Shown here piece after piece: positions 1 to 9,520 of a DNA stretch of 64,000 nt. The DNA lies in assembly GCA_964627305.1 (NCBI GenBank), contig CAZVHP010000012.1:1-64000 (forward strand). The letters are read 5' to 3'. The notes under the pieces are model-generated. The model was not told the DNA's origin. It saw only the letters and a program-made list of their open reading frames with translations, and made no database searches. The number at the start of each line of letters is the position of its first letter. Position 1 is the stretch's first letter. The position numbers and the translations under genes were made by a program. This stretch comes from WJKG01 sp964627305 (GTDB lineage Bacteria; Zixibacteria; MSB-5A5; GN15; FEB-12).

Positions 1-177
1 GGAATGTGAGGAAACGACTCTGAGCTTCGGTAACCTTTTATTATGAGGCAACGCGCCTATCGGCTGTCTCTCGGCCTTGTGACGGGTGAGTCGGTGTGCT
101 GTGTAATGGTTTCTGATGACTGCGTCTGATGGATGTAAGGGGGGCGCTTTCCGGCCGTCGGGGATGAAAGATAAGTG

Positions 178-205
178 TTGATTTTCCGATAATAGCGGAT
201 ATATT
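178..205 (+). promoter_or_regulatory. Probable sigma-70 promoter of tRNA-Leu
   Basis: TTGATT at 178-183 and TATATT at 200-205 are separated by 16 bases, and the tRNA begins about 40 bases beyond the predicted transcription start. The spacing and match are good, but no experiment supports it. The first 250 bases of the window otherwise show no recognisable gene. Confidence 0.55.
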
Positions 206-250
206 GCCGATTGCCCCCGCGAGAGAACAACGCGTCGGGCGCGTGATAAT

Positions 251-335
251 GCCGAAGTGGTGAAACTGGTAGACGCGCTGCGTTCAGGGCGCAGTTCCCG
301 GTTTGGGAGTGTGGGTTCGAATCCCACCTTCGGCA
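251..335 (+). tRNA. tRNA-Leu (anticodon CAG)
   Basis: A complete cloverleaf can be drawn. The acceptor arms GCCGAAG and CTTCGGC pair perfectly, with A335 as discriminator. The anticodon loop TTCAGGG carries CAG, which reads CUG leucine codons. A long variable arm (class II tRNA) precedes the T arm with its GGTTCGAATCC signature. CCA is not encoded. A T-rich tract follows directly, and the next gene starts 22 bases downstream, so the tRNA and that gene may share a promoter. Confidence 0.96.
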
Positions 336-357
336 TTTTTCTTTTGCGGATTTGTCT

Positions 358-1773
358 ATGCAGAGAACAGCAGCATACAAGTGCAAACACCCGGTGATGT
401 GGCTTCGGTACGCCATTCTGGGGGGGCTGTTGGGGTATGTCAGCTATGTCGGCTACATGCACCTTCAGCACCAGACGGTGTATCCGCCGGTGGATGCCAT
501 CTGCCCTTTCGGTGGTCTGGCCTCGCTGTACAGCCTTGTGTTTCATGGCGAGTACCTGCAGCGGATCTTTATATCGTCGTTCATTCTGCTGGGGATTACG
601 GTGGTGATGGTGGCTGTCAGCGGGCGATCGTTCTGTGGGTGGATTTGTCCTTTGGGGACGCTTCAGGGGATTTTCGCTGGTGTGGGACGGCGGCTGTTTG
701 GTCGCAAGCAGCGGCTGGATATGACGCGTGACGGACGCTGGCGCTGGCTGCGGTGGCCGATACTGGCGGTTTTCACGGTGGGGGCCTGGTACGGAGGGAA
801 ACTGTTGATTCGTCCGTATGATCCGTGGGTGGCCTGGATGCACATCTGGGAGCCGATGGAAGTGCTTGAGGAGTTTCCGATCGGGCTGGCGGTACTGGTT
901 TTGAGTCTGCTTGGGGGCATGTTGGTGGCGCGACCGTTTTGCCGATATCTGTGTCCGATGGGGATATTTCTTGCGGCGCTCAACAAAGGCTCGGCGGTGC
1001 GGTTGCGAGTGAACCAGGAGAGCTGTATTCACTGCATGGCGTGTGACCGCAAGTGTCCGGTGGGGATACCGATCGAGTCTGCCACTGTTGTCAGCACCAC
1101 CGAGTGCATTTCGTGCGGGGAGTGCGTGCCGGTCTGTCCGGTGCCGGACACGTTGTATTTTACAATTGGCAAGAGACGGCGTTTTTCTCTGGCAGCGTTG
1201 GGAGTGACGGTGGTGGTGGTGTTTTTCGGGATACTGGGGGTGACGAAGGCGACCGGCATCTACCACAGCACGCCGCCATCGGCCGAAGAGCTGGCGGCGT
1301 CGGGCAAGCAGATTTCGCCGGAGGAGATCCGCGGATATATGACGCTGGGCGGGATAGCGAAGGCCTTTGGTCTGGAGCTGGACAGTTTGTACGCGGAACT
1401 GGCGCTGGATCGTCACGAGGTGTCGCCGTATACGAAGGCCAAGGATGTCGCCAAGGAAACAGGGCGCGAGTTTGAGACAGACAGTGTGCGGGTGGTTGTG
1501 GCGCGGATGATTGATGTGGCCCGGCCGGTCGGGGGCTGCGGCGCTGCGCCGGCCGAGGTCTCCGCGATCCTGGGGACGCACACATTACGTGAAGTGGCGC
1601 ATGACAACGACATACCGCTGGACGTGCTGTATGAGAAGCTGGAGCTGGACAGCACGGTGATTTCGCCGGACACGCCGTGCCGGGAGTTGAAGAATCTGGT
1701 CAGTCCGGAGTTCCACACCTCGGTAGTGCGAGAGGCGGTTGCTGAGCTGAAAGCGGTGCAGAGCGGCCGGTAG
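358..1773 (+). CDS. NapH/CcoG-like polyferredoxin membrane protein
   Basis: This is a membrane-bound 4Fe-4S protein of the NapH/RdxA type, which passes electrons between quinol or membrane donors and periplasmic or cytoplasmic partners. Several transmembrane helices occupy the first 210 residues and one more lies near 280-300. Two membrane-edge motifs, CGWICP (Cys93, Cys97) and CRYLCP (Cys195, Cys199), are typical of the family. Two ferredoxin clusters follow, with cysteines at 223/226/229/233 and 250/253/256/260. The last 170 residues hold two copies of a helical unit (the first near 320-375, the second near 410-455) seen in related FMN-linked polyferredoxins. ATG at 358 is preferred; an in-frame TTG lies two codons upstream. 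The electron partner is not evident in the neighbourhood. Confidence 0.85.
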   Translation: MQRTAAYKCKHPVMWLRYAILGGLLGYVSYVGYMHLQHQTVYPPVDAICPFGGLASLYSLVFHGEYLQRIFISSFILLGITVVMVAVSGRSFCGWICPLGTLQGIFAGVGRRLFGRKQRLDMTRDGRWRWLRWPILAVFTVGAWYGGKLLIRPYDPWVAWMHIWEPMEVLEEFPIGLAVLVLSLLGGMLVARPFCRYLCPMGIFLAALNKGSAVRLRVNQESCIHCMACDRKCPVGIPIESATVVSTTECISCGECVPVCPVPDTLYFTIGKRRRFSLAALGVTVVVVFFGILGVTKATGIYHSTPPSAEELAASGKQISPEEIRGYMTLGGIAKAFGLELDSLYAELALDRHEVSPYTKAKDVAKETGREFETDSVRVVVARMIDVARPVGGCGAAPAEVSAILGTHTLREVAHDNDIPLDVLYEKLELDSTVISPDTPCRELKNLVSPEFHTSVVREAVAELKAVQSGR

Positions 1774-1843
1774 TATCAGAGCGGGCACTACGGGGCAGTA
1801 ATACCGCTTGGTTAGGGCCGTGGTGCATGGTAGCTTTGGAGTG

Positions 1844-4405
1844 ATGATCGACAGGCACAGCGACAAGTCAGGTTCGGGCCAAAGCAGGGGCGATACGGCG
1901 CCGCAACAGGCGCTTCGTGAGATTGAGACGAAGTTCCAGCATTTTCAGACTATTCTCGAGCGTAACAATCAGGTGCTCAAGCAGATGAGCGAGATGGACG
2001 AGCGTCTGCATTCAGATGACGTAATCGAGCTGCGCTACGTGCTGGACGCGGTCCATGAGGTGCGCGAAGGTGTCTCCGAGATCGTTGATAATATGATCAG
2101 TCTGGGCGGTGGGGATTACGGCCAACTGAAGGAAGCCTTTGACAGGTGCAACTGGGAGATCGAGCAGGTATTGCCGACGACTTCGGCGGTGCCGCAGGAT
2201 GACTACATCATTTTGCTGGAGCATGTGGACCGGGATCGGGCACCGAGTGTTGGCAGTAAGTGCGCCCAACTGGGGGAATTGCGAAACAGGTTAGGGTTGC
2301 CGGTGCCGGAGGGTTTTGCGATCAGCGCTCATGCGTACTCGTATTTCGTCAGCCATAACGATCTTAAGAAGCGCATCTCCGATCGTCTGCACAGCGTGAA
2401 GCCCGACGACTACGCTGAACTTGACCGCCTCAGTGACGACATCCGCAGTATGATTACCTCGAGCGCTGTTCCAGATGACCTGGCGCATAAGATTCGGCGC
2501 GCCTGCCAGGACCTTCGTCAGCGACCGGGAGTATACCGTTTCTCGGTGCGTTCGAGCGCTATCGGCGAGGACAGCCATCACAGTTTCGCGGGCCAGTACG
2601 CCACATACCTGAACTGCACATTTCGCGAGGTGGTGGAGCGCTATCGCGACGTATTGGCGAGCAAGTTCACGCCCAAGGCGTTGTACTACCTGGCAACGAA
2701 TGATCTGATCGAGTACGACCCGGCTATGGCGGTGGGGTGCATGGCGATGGTCAGGGCATCATCGAGTGGCGTGATCTATACCCGTGACCCGGTGAATCCG
2801 CATGACGACGTGCTGCTGGTGAATTCGGTTTTCGGGCTGGGTAAGCTGGTCGTGGACGGCCATCAGACCCCTGATACGGTACGGGTGCGTCGGTCCGACG
2901 GTGAGCTGTTGTCGGTGCGATCGGTCTTCAAGCCGAATCGTCTGGTCATTCGCGATGAGGGGGGTATCATTGAGGAGCCGCTTAGCGAAGCGCTGCAGAA
3001 CAGGCTATCGGTCACGCGGGAGCAGGTGGAACAGCTTCACGGGTACGCGATGCAAATCGAGCGCCATTACGAGAGGCCTCAGGATATCGAATGGGCCATA
3101 GATGAAGCGGGCGCTATTATGATCCTGCAATGCCGGCCGCTGCATCTTGTTGAGGAGCGAACGGGTGTGACGGTGGACATGTCGGGGGCGGAGGTACTTG
3201 CCAGTGGAGGCACGACGGTGTATCCCGGGGCAGGCTCGGGTCCGATCTTTCATGTGACTTCACCGGGCGATATTCCGGGGATCCCGGAGGGCGCCGTGGT
3301 GGTGGCGCCGCATCCGTTCGCGGGGTTGATTACGGTTATGGGCAAGGTCAACGGTCTGGTGACGGTGATTGGCGGTATTGCCAGCCACATGGCAACTATC
3401 GCGCGCGAGTTTCGGGTGCCGACGCTGGTAGGCGTGGACAATGCCTGGGAGCTGAGCGAGGGCGAGATGGTGACGGTTGACGGCCTGAAGGGGGTGGTGT
3501 ATCGGGGAGGGCACCCGGCGCTGGTGGCCAGTCGGCACCATGGCAGCCACAGACAGGGTCGCGGGGGGCCGTATTATTTGCTGGAGGCGGTGATGAATCG
3601 GATTTCGCGGCTGAATCTGATTCGCCCGTCTGATCCTGAGTTCACACCGGAGAACTGCCGAACGTTCCATGACATCACGCGTTTCTCCCACCAGATGGCC
3701 CTCAAGGAGATGTTCCGGGCGGCGATCGAGCTGGAGGGTCCGGGGCAGCTTGGTGTGCACCTGCAAACGGAGATTCCGCTGGATGTGCACATCATTTGGA
3801 TGGGATCGGACCGTGACCGGCACAAGGGCAAGAGCGTAATTACGGAAGACGAGATTGTCTCACACACGCTCAAGGCCGTATGGGACGGCATCAAGATGGA
3901 GGGCTGGCCCTCGATGGGTCAGCACAAGGGAATGCCGGCCGGGATTACGACCAGCGACATGACGGAGGAGAAGCGCAAGACATTCGCCGAGGACAGTTAT
4001 GCCATAGTCAGCGGCGACTACCTGCTACTGAGTCTGCGGATGGGGTATCATGTGTCGACGATCGAGGCATACTGCTCGGACTCGGTCAGCAAGAATTTCA
4101 TTCGGATACAGCTCAAGCAGGGGGGAGCGCGTCGGGATCGCCGTATCAGAAGAATTCAGTTGATCACGGAGATTTTGACGGTGCTGGGGTTCGATCACAT
4201 GGGCAGCGGGGATTTTCTTGACAGCATGATTGCCTATCAGGACTTCGATTCGATCATAGAGAAGCTTAAGTTATTGGGGCGGTTGACCATTCTCACCAAG
4301 CAGCTTGACATGGCGCTGTCATCGGATGCGGTGACCGATTGGTATACGACAGATATGCTTCGCATTCTCGGTCTGGCTGAGGACCGGGACGGCTCGGGCA
4401 AATGA
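1844..4405 (+). CDS. PEP/pyruvate-binding (PEP synthase-like) protein with novel C-terminus
   Basis: Two domains of phosphoenolpyruvate synthase/PPDK enzymes are present. An N-terminal helical segment of about 120 residues precedes the ATP-grasp nucleotide-binding domain, which carries the family's SVGSKCAQLGEL-type and SVRSSAIGED motifs. The swivelling phosphohistidine domain follows, with its GGIASHMATIARE motif; the phosphorylated His is about residue 515. The usual C-terminal PEP-binding TIM barrel is missing. In its place are about 260 residues that I do not recognise, rich in charged and helical stretches. The protein may phosphorylate something other than pyruvate or act in regulation; this is inference. 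ATG at 1844 is preferred to a TTG 12 codons upstream. The gene is followed by folE. Confidence 0.75.
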   Translation: MIDRHSDKSGSGQSRGDTAPQQALREIETKFQHFQTILERNNQVLKQMSEMDERLHSDDVIELRYVLDAVHEVREGVSEIVDNMISLGGGDYGQLKEAFDRCNWEIEQVLPTTSAVPQDDYIILLEHVDRDRAPSVGSKCAQLGELRNRLGLPVPEGFAISAHAYSYFVSHNDLKKRISDRLHSVKPDDYAELDRLSDDIRSMITSSAVPDDLAHKIRRACQDLRQRPGVYRFSVRSSAIGEDSHHSFAGQYATYLNCTFREVVERYRDVLASKFTPKALYYLATNDLIEYDPAMAVGCMAMVRASSSGVIYTRDPVNPHDDVLLVNSVFGLGKLVVDGHQTPDTVRVRRSDGELLSVRSVFKPNRLVIRDEGGIIEEPLSEALQNRLSVTREQVEQLHGYAMQIERHYERPQDIEWAIDEAGAIMILQCRPLHLVEERTGVTVDMSGAEVLASGGTTVYPGAGSGPIFHVTSPGDIPGIPEGAVVVAPHPFAGLITVMGKVNGLVTVIGGIASHMATIAREFRVPTLVGVDNAWELSEGEMVTVDGLKGVVYRGGHPALVASRHHGSHRQGRGGPYYLLEAVMNRISRLNLIRPSDPEFTPENCRTFHDITRFSHQMALKEMFRAAIELEGPGQLGVHLQTEIPLDVHIIWMGSDRDRHKGKSVITEDEIVSHTLKAVWDGIKMEGWPSMGQHKGMPAGITTSDMTEEKRKTFAEDSYAIVSGDYLLLSLRMGYHVSTIEAYCSDSVSKNFIRIQLKQGGARRDRRIRRIQLITEILTVLGFDHMGSGDFLDSMIAYQDFDSIIEKLKLLGRLTILTKQLDMALSSDAVTDWYTTDMLRILGLAEDRDGSGK

Positions 4406-4537
4406 GCGCGAGACTTGCCTGTGGCGGGAAACTGTGTTATCAAGCGCCTGTTCAGGATAGTGATGGTAACGGTGATGGTGATGTTGATGGTGACCGCGTG
4501 GCCGACCGCCCTGTGATCGGCCGGTGTTGGAGGAAAC

Positions 4538-5110
4538 ATGGAGAAGCTGGAATCGTTGTATCTAGGTCTTCTGGAGGGCATCGGTGAGGATGTCAATCGC
4601 GAGGGTCTTCGTGACACCCCGAAACGGGCGGCCAAGGCGCTGGAGTTTCTCACCCAGGGATACAAGCAGGACGTAGATGAGATCGTGAACAAGGCGGTAT
4701 TCGAGTCCAGCAATAACGAGATCGTGCTGGTTAAGGATATCGAGTTGTACTCGATGTGCGAGCACCATCTGCTGCCGTTTATTGGGAAGTGCCATGTGGC
4801 TTATATTCCTGACGGCAAAGTCATCGGGCTGTCGAAGGTGGCGCGGATTGTGGACATATTCGCTCGCCGGCTGCAGATACAGGAGAACCTGACGAACCAG
4901 ATAGCGTTCACAATCCAGAAGCATACACAGGGGAAGGGTACGGCGGTCGTGATTGAGGCGCAGCACCTGTGCATGATGATGCGGGGGGTTCAGAAGCAGA
5001 ACTCGGTGATGACGACCTCGTGCGTGCTGGGTGAGTTCCATGATGATCCGAAGACCCGGTCTGAGTTCTTCAGCCTGCTCCGGCTTAGCTCAGCCGGGAC
5101 TGGCCACTGA
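4538..5110 (+). CDS. folE: GTP cyclohydrolase I
   Basis: The enzyme converts GTP to 7,8-dihydroneopterin triphosphate, the first step of folate and tetrahydropterin synthesis. The 190-residue length is normal for a type I enzyme. Zinc and active-site motifs are visible: MCEHHLLPF in the centre, then GLSKVARIVDIFARRLQIQE and CMMMRGVQ near the end. A strong GGAGG ribosome site lies just upstream of the ATG. The gene leads a three-gene run with a pterin-synthase-like protein and a short-chain reductase, the expected order for tetrahydropterin (BH4-like) synthesis. The phenylalanine hydroxylase 11 kb away would need that cofactor. folB and folK are encoded separately near 31 kb. Confidence 0.97.
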   Translation: MEKLESLYLGLLEGIGEDVNREGLRDTPKRAAKALEFLTQGYKQDVDEIVNKAVFESSNNEIVLVKDIELYSMCEHHLLPFIGKCHVAYIPDGKVIGLSKVARIVDIFARRLQIQENLTNQIAFTIQKHTQGKGTAVVIEAQHLCMMMRGVQKQNSVMTTSCVLGEFHDDPKTRSEFFSLLRLSSAGTGH

Positions 5111-5150
5111 GCGCCGGGATGAGCAATCCGCTTTTCGCTGAGGTAGTCAG

Positions 5151-6365
5151 ATGCGGCTTACCATAAGCAAACGTTTCGAATTTGCCGCCTCGAGGCGGTG
5201 TTTTGATCCGGCTCTTTCGCAAGAAGAGAACATGGCATTGTATGGGCGGTCGGCGCTGGCGCGGTTCGGTCATGGGGCCAACTTCTTTCCATTTTTCGTG
5301 TTTGAGGGTTCAGTCGATCCGATAACGGGAATGCTCATTAATGTGGCGACGATCAAGGAGCGGCTCAGGCCTGTCATTGACAGCAGATACGACCACCGCT
5401 TTCTCAATGCCGATACTCGTCCATTTGATACGGTTATCCCGACGGCGGAGAATGTGGCACGCGTGCTTCTTGGGGAGGCATCGAGATTGTTTGACGACGT
5501 GGCTGCCAAAGCGGTGTGTTGTCACGTAGTTGAATCGCCCGAGACGGAGGCAACGGCATGGCGGGACGGTCGTGTGGAACGGCATCACTGGGTGGAGTTT
5601 TCGGCGGCTCGTCGGACATGTTCGCCACATCTGAGTGACGAGGAGAACACGGAATTGTTTGGAATGGCGGCGCGGCCGAGTGGTCACGGGCATGGGTATC
5701 GACTGCGGGCGACATTCGGTGTTGATGAGTTGCCGCGCAGCGGTATGGTGGCACCGATTCTGCAGATCAAATCCGCTTTAGAGGAACTGCGGACGCTTCT
5801 GGATCACCGCAACCTGAATGTCGATGTGCCGGAGCTTGCTCACGTGCCGATGACGACTGAGAGTCTGGCGCGGTGTGTGTTTGGGCGTCTGGCAAGGTCG
5901 CTGCCTGTGCGACGGGTGCAGTTGTGGGAGAATTCATACTTCTTCGCGGAGTACGACGCCGAGGGTCGGAGTGCTTCTGGAGTCACGACGCATTTCACGG
6001 CGGCGCATCGTTTGCACGCACCCCAGCTCTCTGCGGCAGAGAATGCAGCTCTGTATGGTAAGTGCAATAACGTGAACGGCCATGGGCATGTGTACCGAGT
6101 GGAGGCGACGATCGGAGGGACGCTCGATGAACGCAGCGGTGCGCTGTTTTCACTTGAGCGTTTCACGGAGGCACTGGAGCGGGCGGTAGGTCCGTGGGAC
6201 TACAAGCACCTCGATGAAGAGACGGAGGATTTCCGGGGGCGCCCCTCAACATCGGAGAACATGATTGAGGTGCTGTGGCATCGGCTGGAGCGTGAACTGG
6301 GCTATCCGCTGGAGCGCGTACGGATGTGGGAGACTCCCAATAACCGTTTCACATTGCGCCGGTGA
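5151..6365 (+). CDS. Triple-domain 6-pyruvoyl-tetrahydropterin synthase / QueD-like protein
   Basis: Three tandem PTPS/QueD units are visible, at about residues 1-135, 140-268 and 275-404; the family norm is one unit of 120-140 residues. Unit 3 has the zinc histidines (His286, His311, His313) and the catalytic Cys305 in GKCNN, but the Asp-His pair reads Asp350-Tyr351. Unit 1 keeps Asp81-His82, but its zinc sites are Ser14 and HGA at 41-43. Unit 2 keeps Asp218-His219 and HGH at 179-181, but has Arg154 for the first zinc His and Ala173 for the Cys. Each unit keeps a pterin-anchoring Glu (128, 260, 394). PTPS enzymes are trimers dimerised to hexamers, so this may be a covalent trimer with one zinc site. 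Position after folE supports a role in tetrahydropterin synthesis; queuosine synthesis is less likely. Confidence 0.85.
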   Translation: MRLTISKRFEFAASRRCFDPALSQEENMALYGRSALARFGHGANFFPFFVFEGSVDPITGMLINVATIKERLRPVIDSRYDHRFLNADTRPFDTVIPTAENVARVLLGEASRLFDDVAAKAVCCHVVESPETEATAWRDGRVERHHWVEFSAARRTCSPHLSDEENTELFGMAARPSGHGHGYRLRATFGVDELPRSGMVAPILQIKSALEELRTLLDHRNLNVDVPELAHVPMTTESLARCVFGRLARSLPVRRVQLWENSYFFAEYDAEGRSASGVTTHFTAAHRLHAPQLSAAENAALYGKCNNVNGHGHVYRVEATIGGTLDERSGALFSLERFTEALERAVGPWDYKHLDEETEDFRGRPSTSENMIEVLWHRLERELGYPLERVRMWETPNNRFTLRR

Positions 6366-6431
6366 CAGAGGATAGTCGAGAGATAACGTGGCAGGTCCGT
6401 GGGGACGTGCACGCGAACAGGAGGTTACCGG

Positions 6432-7130
6432 GTGACTGATGCTACCTATCTGATAACGGGCGCATCGCGGGGAATCGGTCGGGAGATCGCTGTGGCGATC
6501 AGTCGGCCGGAACGCACGCTGGTGCTGACGGGGAGGAATCAGACGAATTTGCGCGAGACGGCTCGTCTGGTGGAAGAGAGAGGCGCTTCGGCGCGGGTCT
6601 GGCCTGCGGACCTTGCGGATACGGTGCAGATTGAGGGGTTGGTGGCGTCTTTGAAGGGGGCGCGTCTGGCCGGACTGATATCCAATGCCGGCATGGCTGT
6701 CGTGAAGCCCGTTGATGAGCTGACGCTCGAGGACTGGCAACGGACGCTCGATGTGAATGTAACGGGGCCATTCGAGCTGATTCGCCGGCTTCTGCCGCTG
6801 CTGAATGAAGGGGCCTCGATTGTGAATATTTCCTCGGTGGCGGCCCGGACAGCATTTCCGGGGTGGAGCAGTTATTGCATGAGCAAGGCGGCTATGGAGG
6901 GATTTGTGCGGGGGCTTCGCGAGGAGTTGCGTCCGCGCGGGGTGCGGGTGGTCAACATCGCCCCGTCGGCGACTGCCACCGATATGTGGCGGGAGGTTCC
7001 CGGTGACTGGGACACCTCGAAGATGATGTCGGCGGAGCAGGTAGCGATGGCGGTAGCCTTCGCACTTGACCGTCCTGATGGTGTCCTTGTTGAGGAGATC
7101 CGGATTGGGGCGCTTGGGGGGAATCTGTAG
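6432..7130 (+). CDS. Short-chain dehydrogenase/reductase, candidate sepiapterin reductase
   Basis: This is a classical SDR of about 232 residues. The N-terminus has the TGASRGIG nucleotide-binding motif, followed by the NAG motif and the YCMSK active site (Tyr-x-x-x-Lys) with the upstream serine in NISS. The GTG at 6432 is chosen because a GGAGG site sits seven bases before it; an in-frame GTG further upstream has none. The protein reduces a carbonyl with NAD(P)H. Its place after folE and a PTPS-like gene suggests reduction of 6-pyruvoyl-tetrahydropterin to a BH4-type cofactor. That role is inferred from context, since SDR sequence alone does not give the substrate. Confidence 0.82.
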   Translation: MTDATYLITGASRGIGREIAVAISRPERTLVLTGRNQTNLRETARLVEERGASARVWPADLADTVQIEGLVASLKGARLAGLISNAGMAVVKPVDELTLEDWQRTLDVNVTGPFELIRRLLPLLNEGASIVNISSVAARTAFPGWSSYCMSKAAMEGFVRGLREELRPRGVRVVNIAPSATATDMWREVPGDWDTSKMMSAEQVAMAVAFALDRPDGVLVEEIRIGALGGNL

Positions 7131-7383
7131 TAGCCGGTCGTAGGGGCTGTCGGAATCAGCTGCAGTGCTCGTGGATGTGAGGTGGCGTTCGTCGGGCGAC
7201 AGCGGGGCTGATTTGTTCAGGAGTATGTGAGGGGCGAGGGGGGCGGTCGTGGAATCCTCTTGCCTGAGATCGGGGATCAGGTTACTTTACGTGTCATAAT
7301 TCGTCCACGTTACTTGTGGATGCAGAGGTTACAGTATGCGCTAATCGCCAATGGAGGAAGACATACCCCTTTTTCACCGTCAC

Positions 7384-9520
7384 ATGTCCCTGTACCAGCT
7401 TCTGTTGCTTGTCGCGATGCTGGCTGTTTTGTCAGCCGGGTGCGGCAGCGACGACAAGAATCCCACCTCGCCGACCAACCCCACAGTCAGCGAGACCATT
7501 GGGAGTTCCGGAGGCGCCATCGAGATCGTCAACGAAGTGTGCCTCGACGTTCTTCCCGGAGCGCTCGATGGTAACGTCACGTTCTCGATTGCCAACGCAG
7601 GGTCGAGCCACACAGCCATGGTTCAGAGCCGAGATGTGCAGTCTGCGGTCTATAGCATCGGACCATCGGGAACCACCTTCAACGACCCGGTGCCGCTCAC
7701 TCTGTATTACGATCCGGCCAGCCTGAACGGAGTAGATCCGAGCGCACTGGTTATCTACACCGACAAGGGGAGTGGGTGGGTGCCGCTGCCGACGACGCAT
7801 AATGCGGTGCAGAGCAGCGTGACCGCAGAGATCACGAGCCTTTCGGATTTTGCGGTGACAGCTCCGGCAAGCTCGCCGGCTGACGGTGTCTACGCCGTGC
7901 TCGAGGTGGTCCGACTGATCAACTATGCTTACACTCCGCCTGGTGAGGACATTTACGTTGATTTGATAGTTGCGCGTTTTGACAGCGTGGTCAACGTGTG
8001 CAGTCCCATAGGGCCCTTGCACCCCGGCTCGGTGAAGTGCAACGGCGACACACTGGTCTGGGACGATTTCTTTTTGTCGTATGTCAACGAAGAGGACGTC
8101 GTTTTGAACCTGGGCGCGAGCTACCGCTTCGAGGTCGCAACCAGTGCCGAGATTCCGTATGCGCTCGATGAGACTATCGCCATGGTGGATGCGAACCCGA
8201 CGATCCGCAGTCCAAGGGATGGGGATCCCGTATCGGGCAATGGCTTCACGGTGGTGTGGGATGGCACGTCGTCCGGCAACGTGGCCATCAGCCTCATGAC
8301 GAACGATGCAGAGGCGCTGAGGGTCGAGGTGCCGAATAACGGCAGCTACACGTTCAGTAAGCAGCAGTTGTCCGGGCTTGGTTCCGGGATCTATTTGCTC
8401 AGCCTGGGTTATCAGAACCTCCGCTATCTGTCGAGTGTGACCGGTTACGATCCCCGCAGTCACATAACGTCATACACACTGTGCCACAAGCTTATCAGTC
8501 TCACGGACTCCCCCGGCGTGGTTGGATCCGAGGGCGGCATCGTACTGCTGGGGGATGACGGCCGGCTTAGCATCCCTGCGGGCGCACTGGACGAAACGAT
8601 CGCTTTCACCGCTGCGGTCAACAGCTCGCCTCCGGCCGGTCCTGATGGGTACACGCGTCTCACTCCGGTGTACAGTGTTGGACCTGCGGGTACGGTGTTT
8701 TCTTCACCTGCGACTGTGGAGATGGAGTATGACCCGGACGACCTCGACGGGGCTCCGGAGGAGAGCATTGTCATCCTCAGGCACGACGGGACGGACTGGG
8801 AAGTGTTGTCCAGTGACGTGGACACTTATGAGCAGACGGTATCAGCTGAGGTGTCCGGCCTTTCGGATTTCGTAGCGGCAGTGCCGGTGCAGGGTGAGGG
8901 CGTCTACACGGCCCTTCGAATCTCCAGAAGCAGAACAAGCATGTATGGAACGCATGTGACAGTCGACGTGCTCGCAGCCCGTTTCGATGCAGTCGTCGAT
9001 GAGACCAGCGTTGTTCCCCTGCAAGCGGGCGGGGTGTCGTTCGGTGCCTGGGAGATGATTTGGGACGGTCGTGATCAGTATGAGTATTTCGATTTCAGTG
9101 AGATGGCGTTCCTGACATTCGACTCGGATTACACGTTCGTGGTGACGGCCAGTGATGATGTCCCGGCCATAGATCAGACGATCAGCTTACCGGGCAGCGA
9201 CATTGCCATAACCGGTCTGGGGGATGACCCCGAGTTATCTCTGGATGGGTTCACACTGACGTGGGATGGAGCGACACCTGGGTCGACGGTGCGGATCGTG
9301 ATAATCGCTGACGGAGTTTTTCGGCGGTGTGGATGTGGAGGTACCGAACACTGGCTCGGCGACTTTCAGCGCCGCGGAACTGGCCGATCTCGAGGCGGGT
9401 TCAGGGCAGATTGGAATCTCCTGGAACGAGCAAGCGCTTCTGACGTCTGACGGTCTTCATCCGCTCAGCCACACCGAATACCTGTGCTCTCACATATACG
9501 CGGTCACCTTTGTGGATTAG
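7384..9520 (+). CDS. ZU5-like repeat lipoprotein, interrupted by a frameshift
   Basis: A signal peptide ends in the lipobox LSAGC, so the mature protein should be an exported lipoprotein. Two long repeats follow. Each has a ZU5-like unit (a GGxI...PAGAL...YSIGPxGTxF pattern), then a beta-rich unit with a TWDG motif. In the second repeat the frame breaks at the T5 run 9317-9321. Dropping one T restores an ending (VDVEVPNTG onward) that matches the same part of repeat one (LRVEVPNNG). The restored protein ends at 9518-9520. Without the repair, translation runs out of frame to 9450. The start is uncertain; an ATG at 7351 is also possible. Function is unknown, perhaps surface adhesion. Confidence 0.7.

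Noticed and set aside
57..416. Minus-strand frame of 119 codons at the window start
   Set aside because: It runs across the antisense of tRNA-Leu and into the polyferredoxin gene, with no family features or ribosome site.
4421..4516. Short hydrophobic ORF with GTG start before folE, containing a GGTGAT-type microrepeat (about 4461-4497)
   Set aside because: The repeat creates open frames in more than one phase. There is no clear ribosome site, so a leader peptide is possible but not supported.
5151..6365. QueD for queuosine synthesis
   Set aside because: No queC, queE or queF lies nearby, while folE, a reductase and a tetrahydropterin-using hydroxylase do. QueD activity is not excluded.
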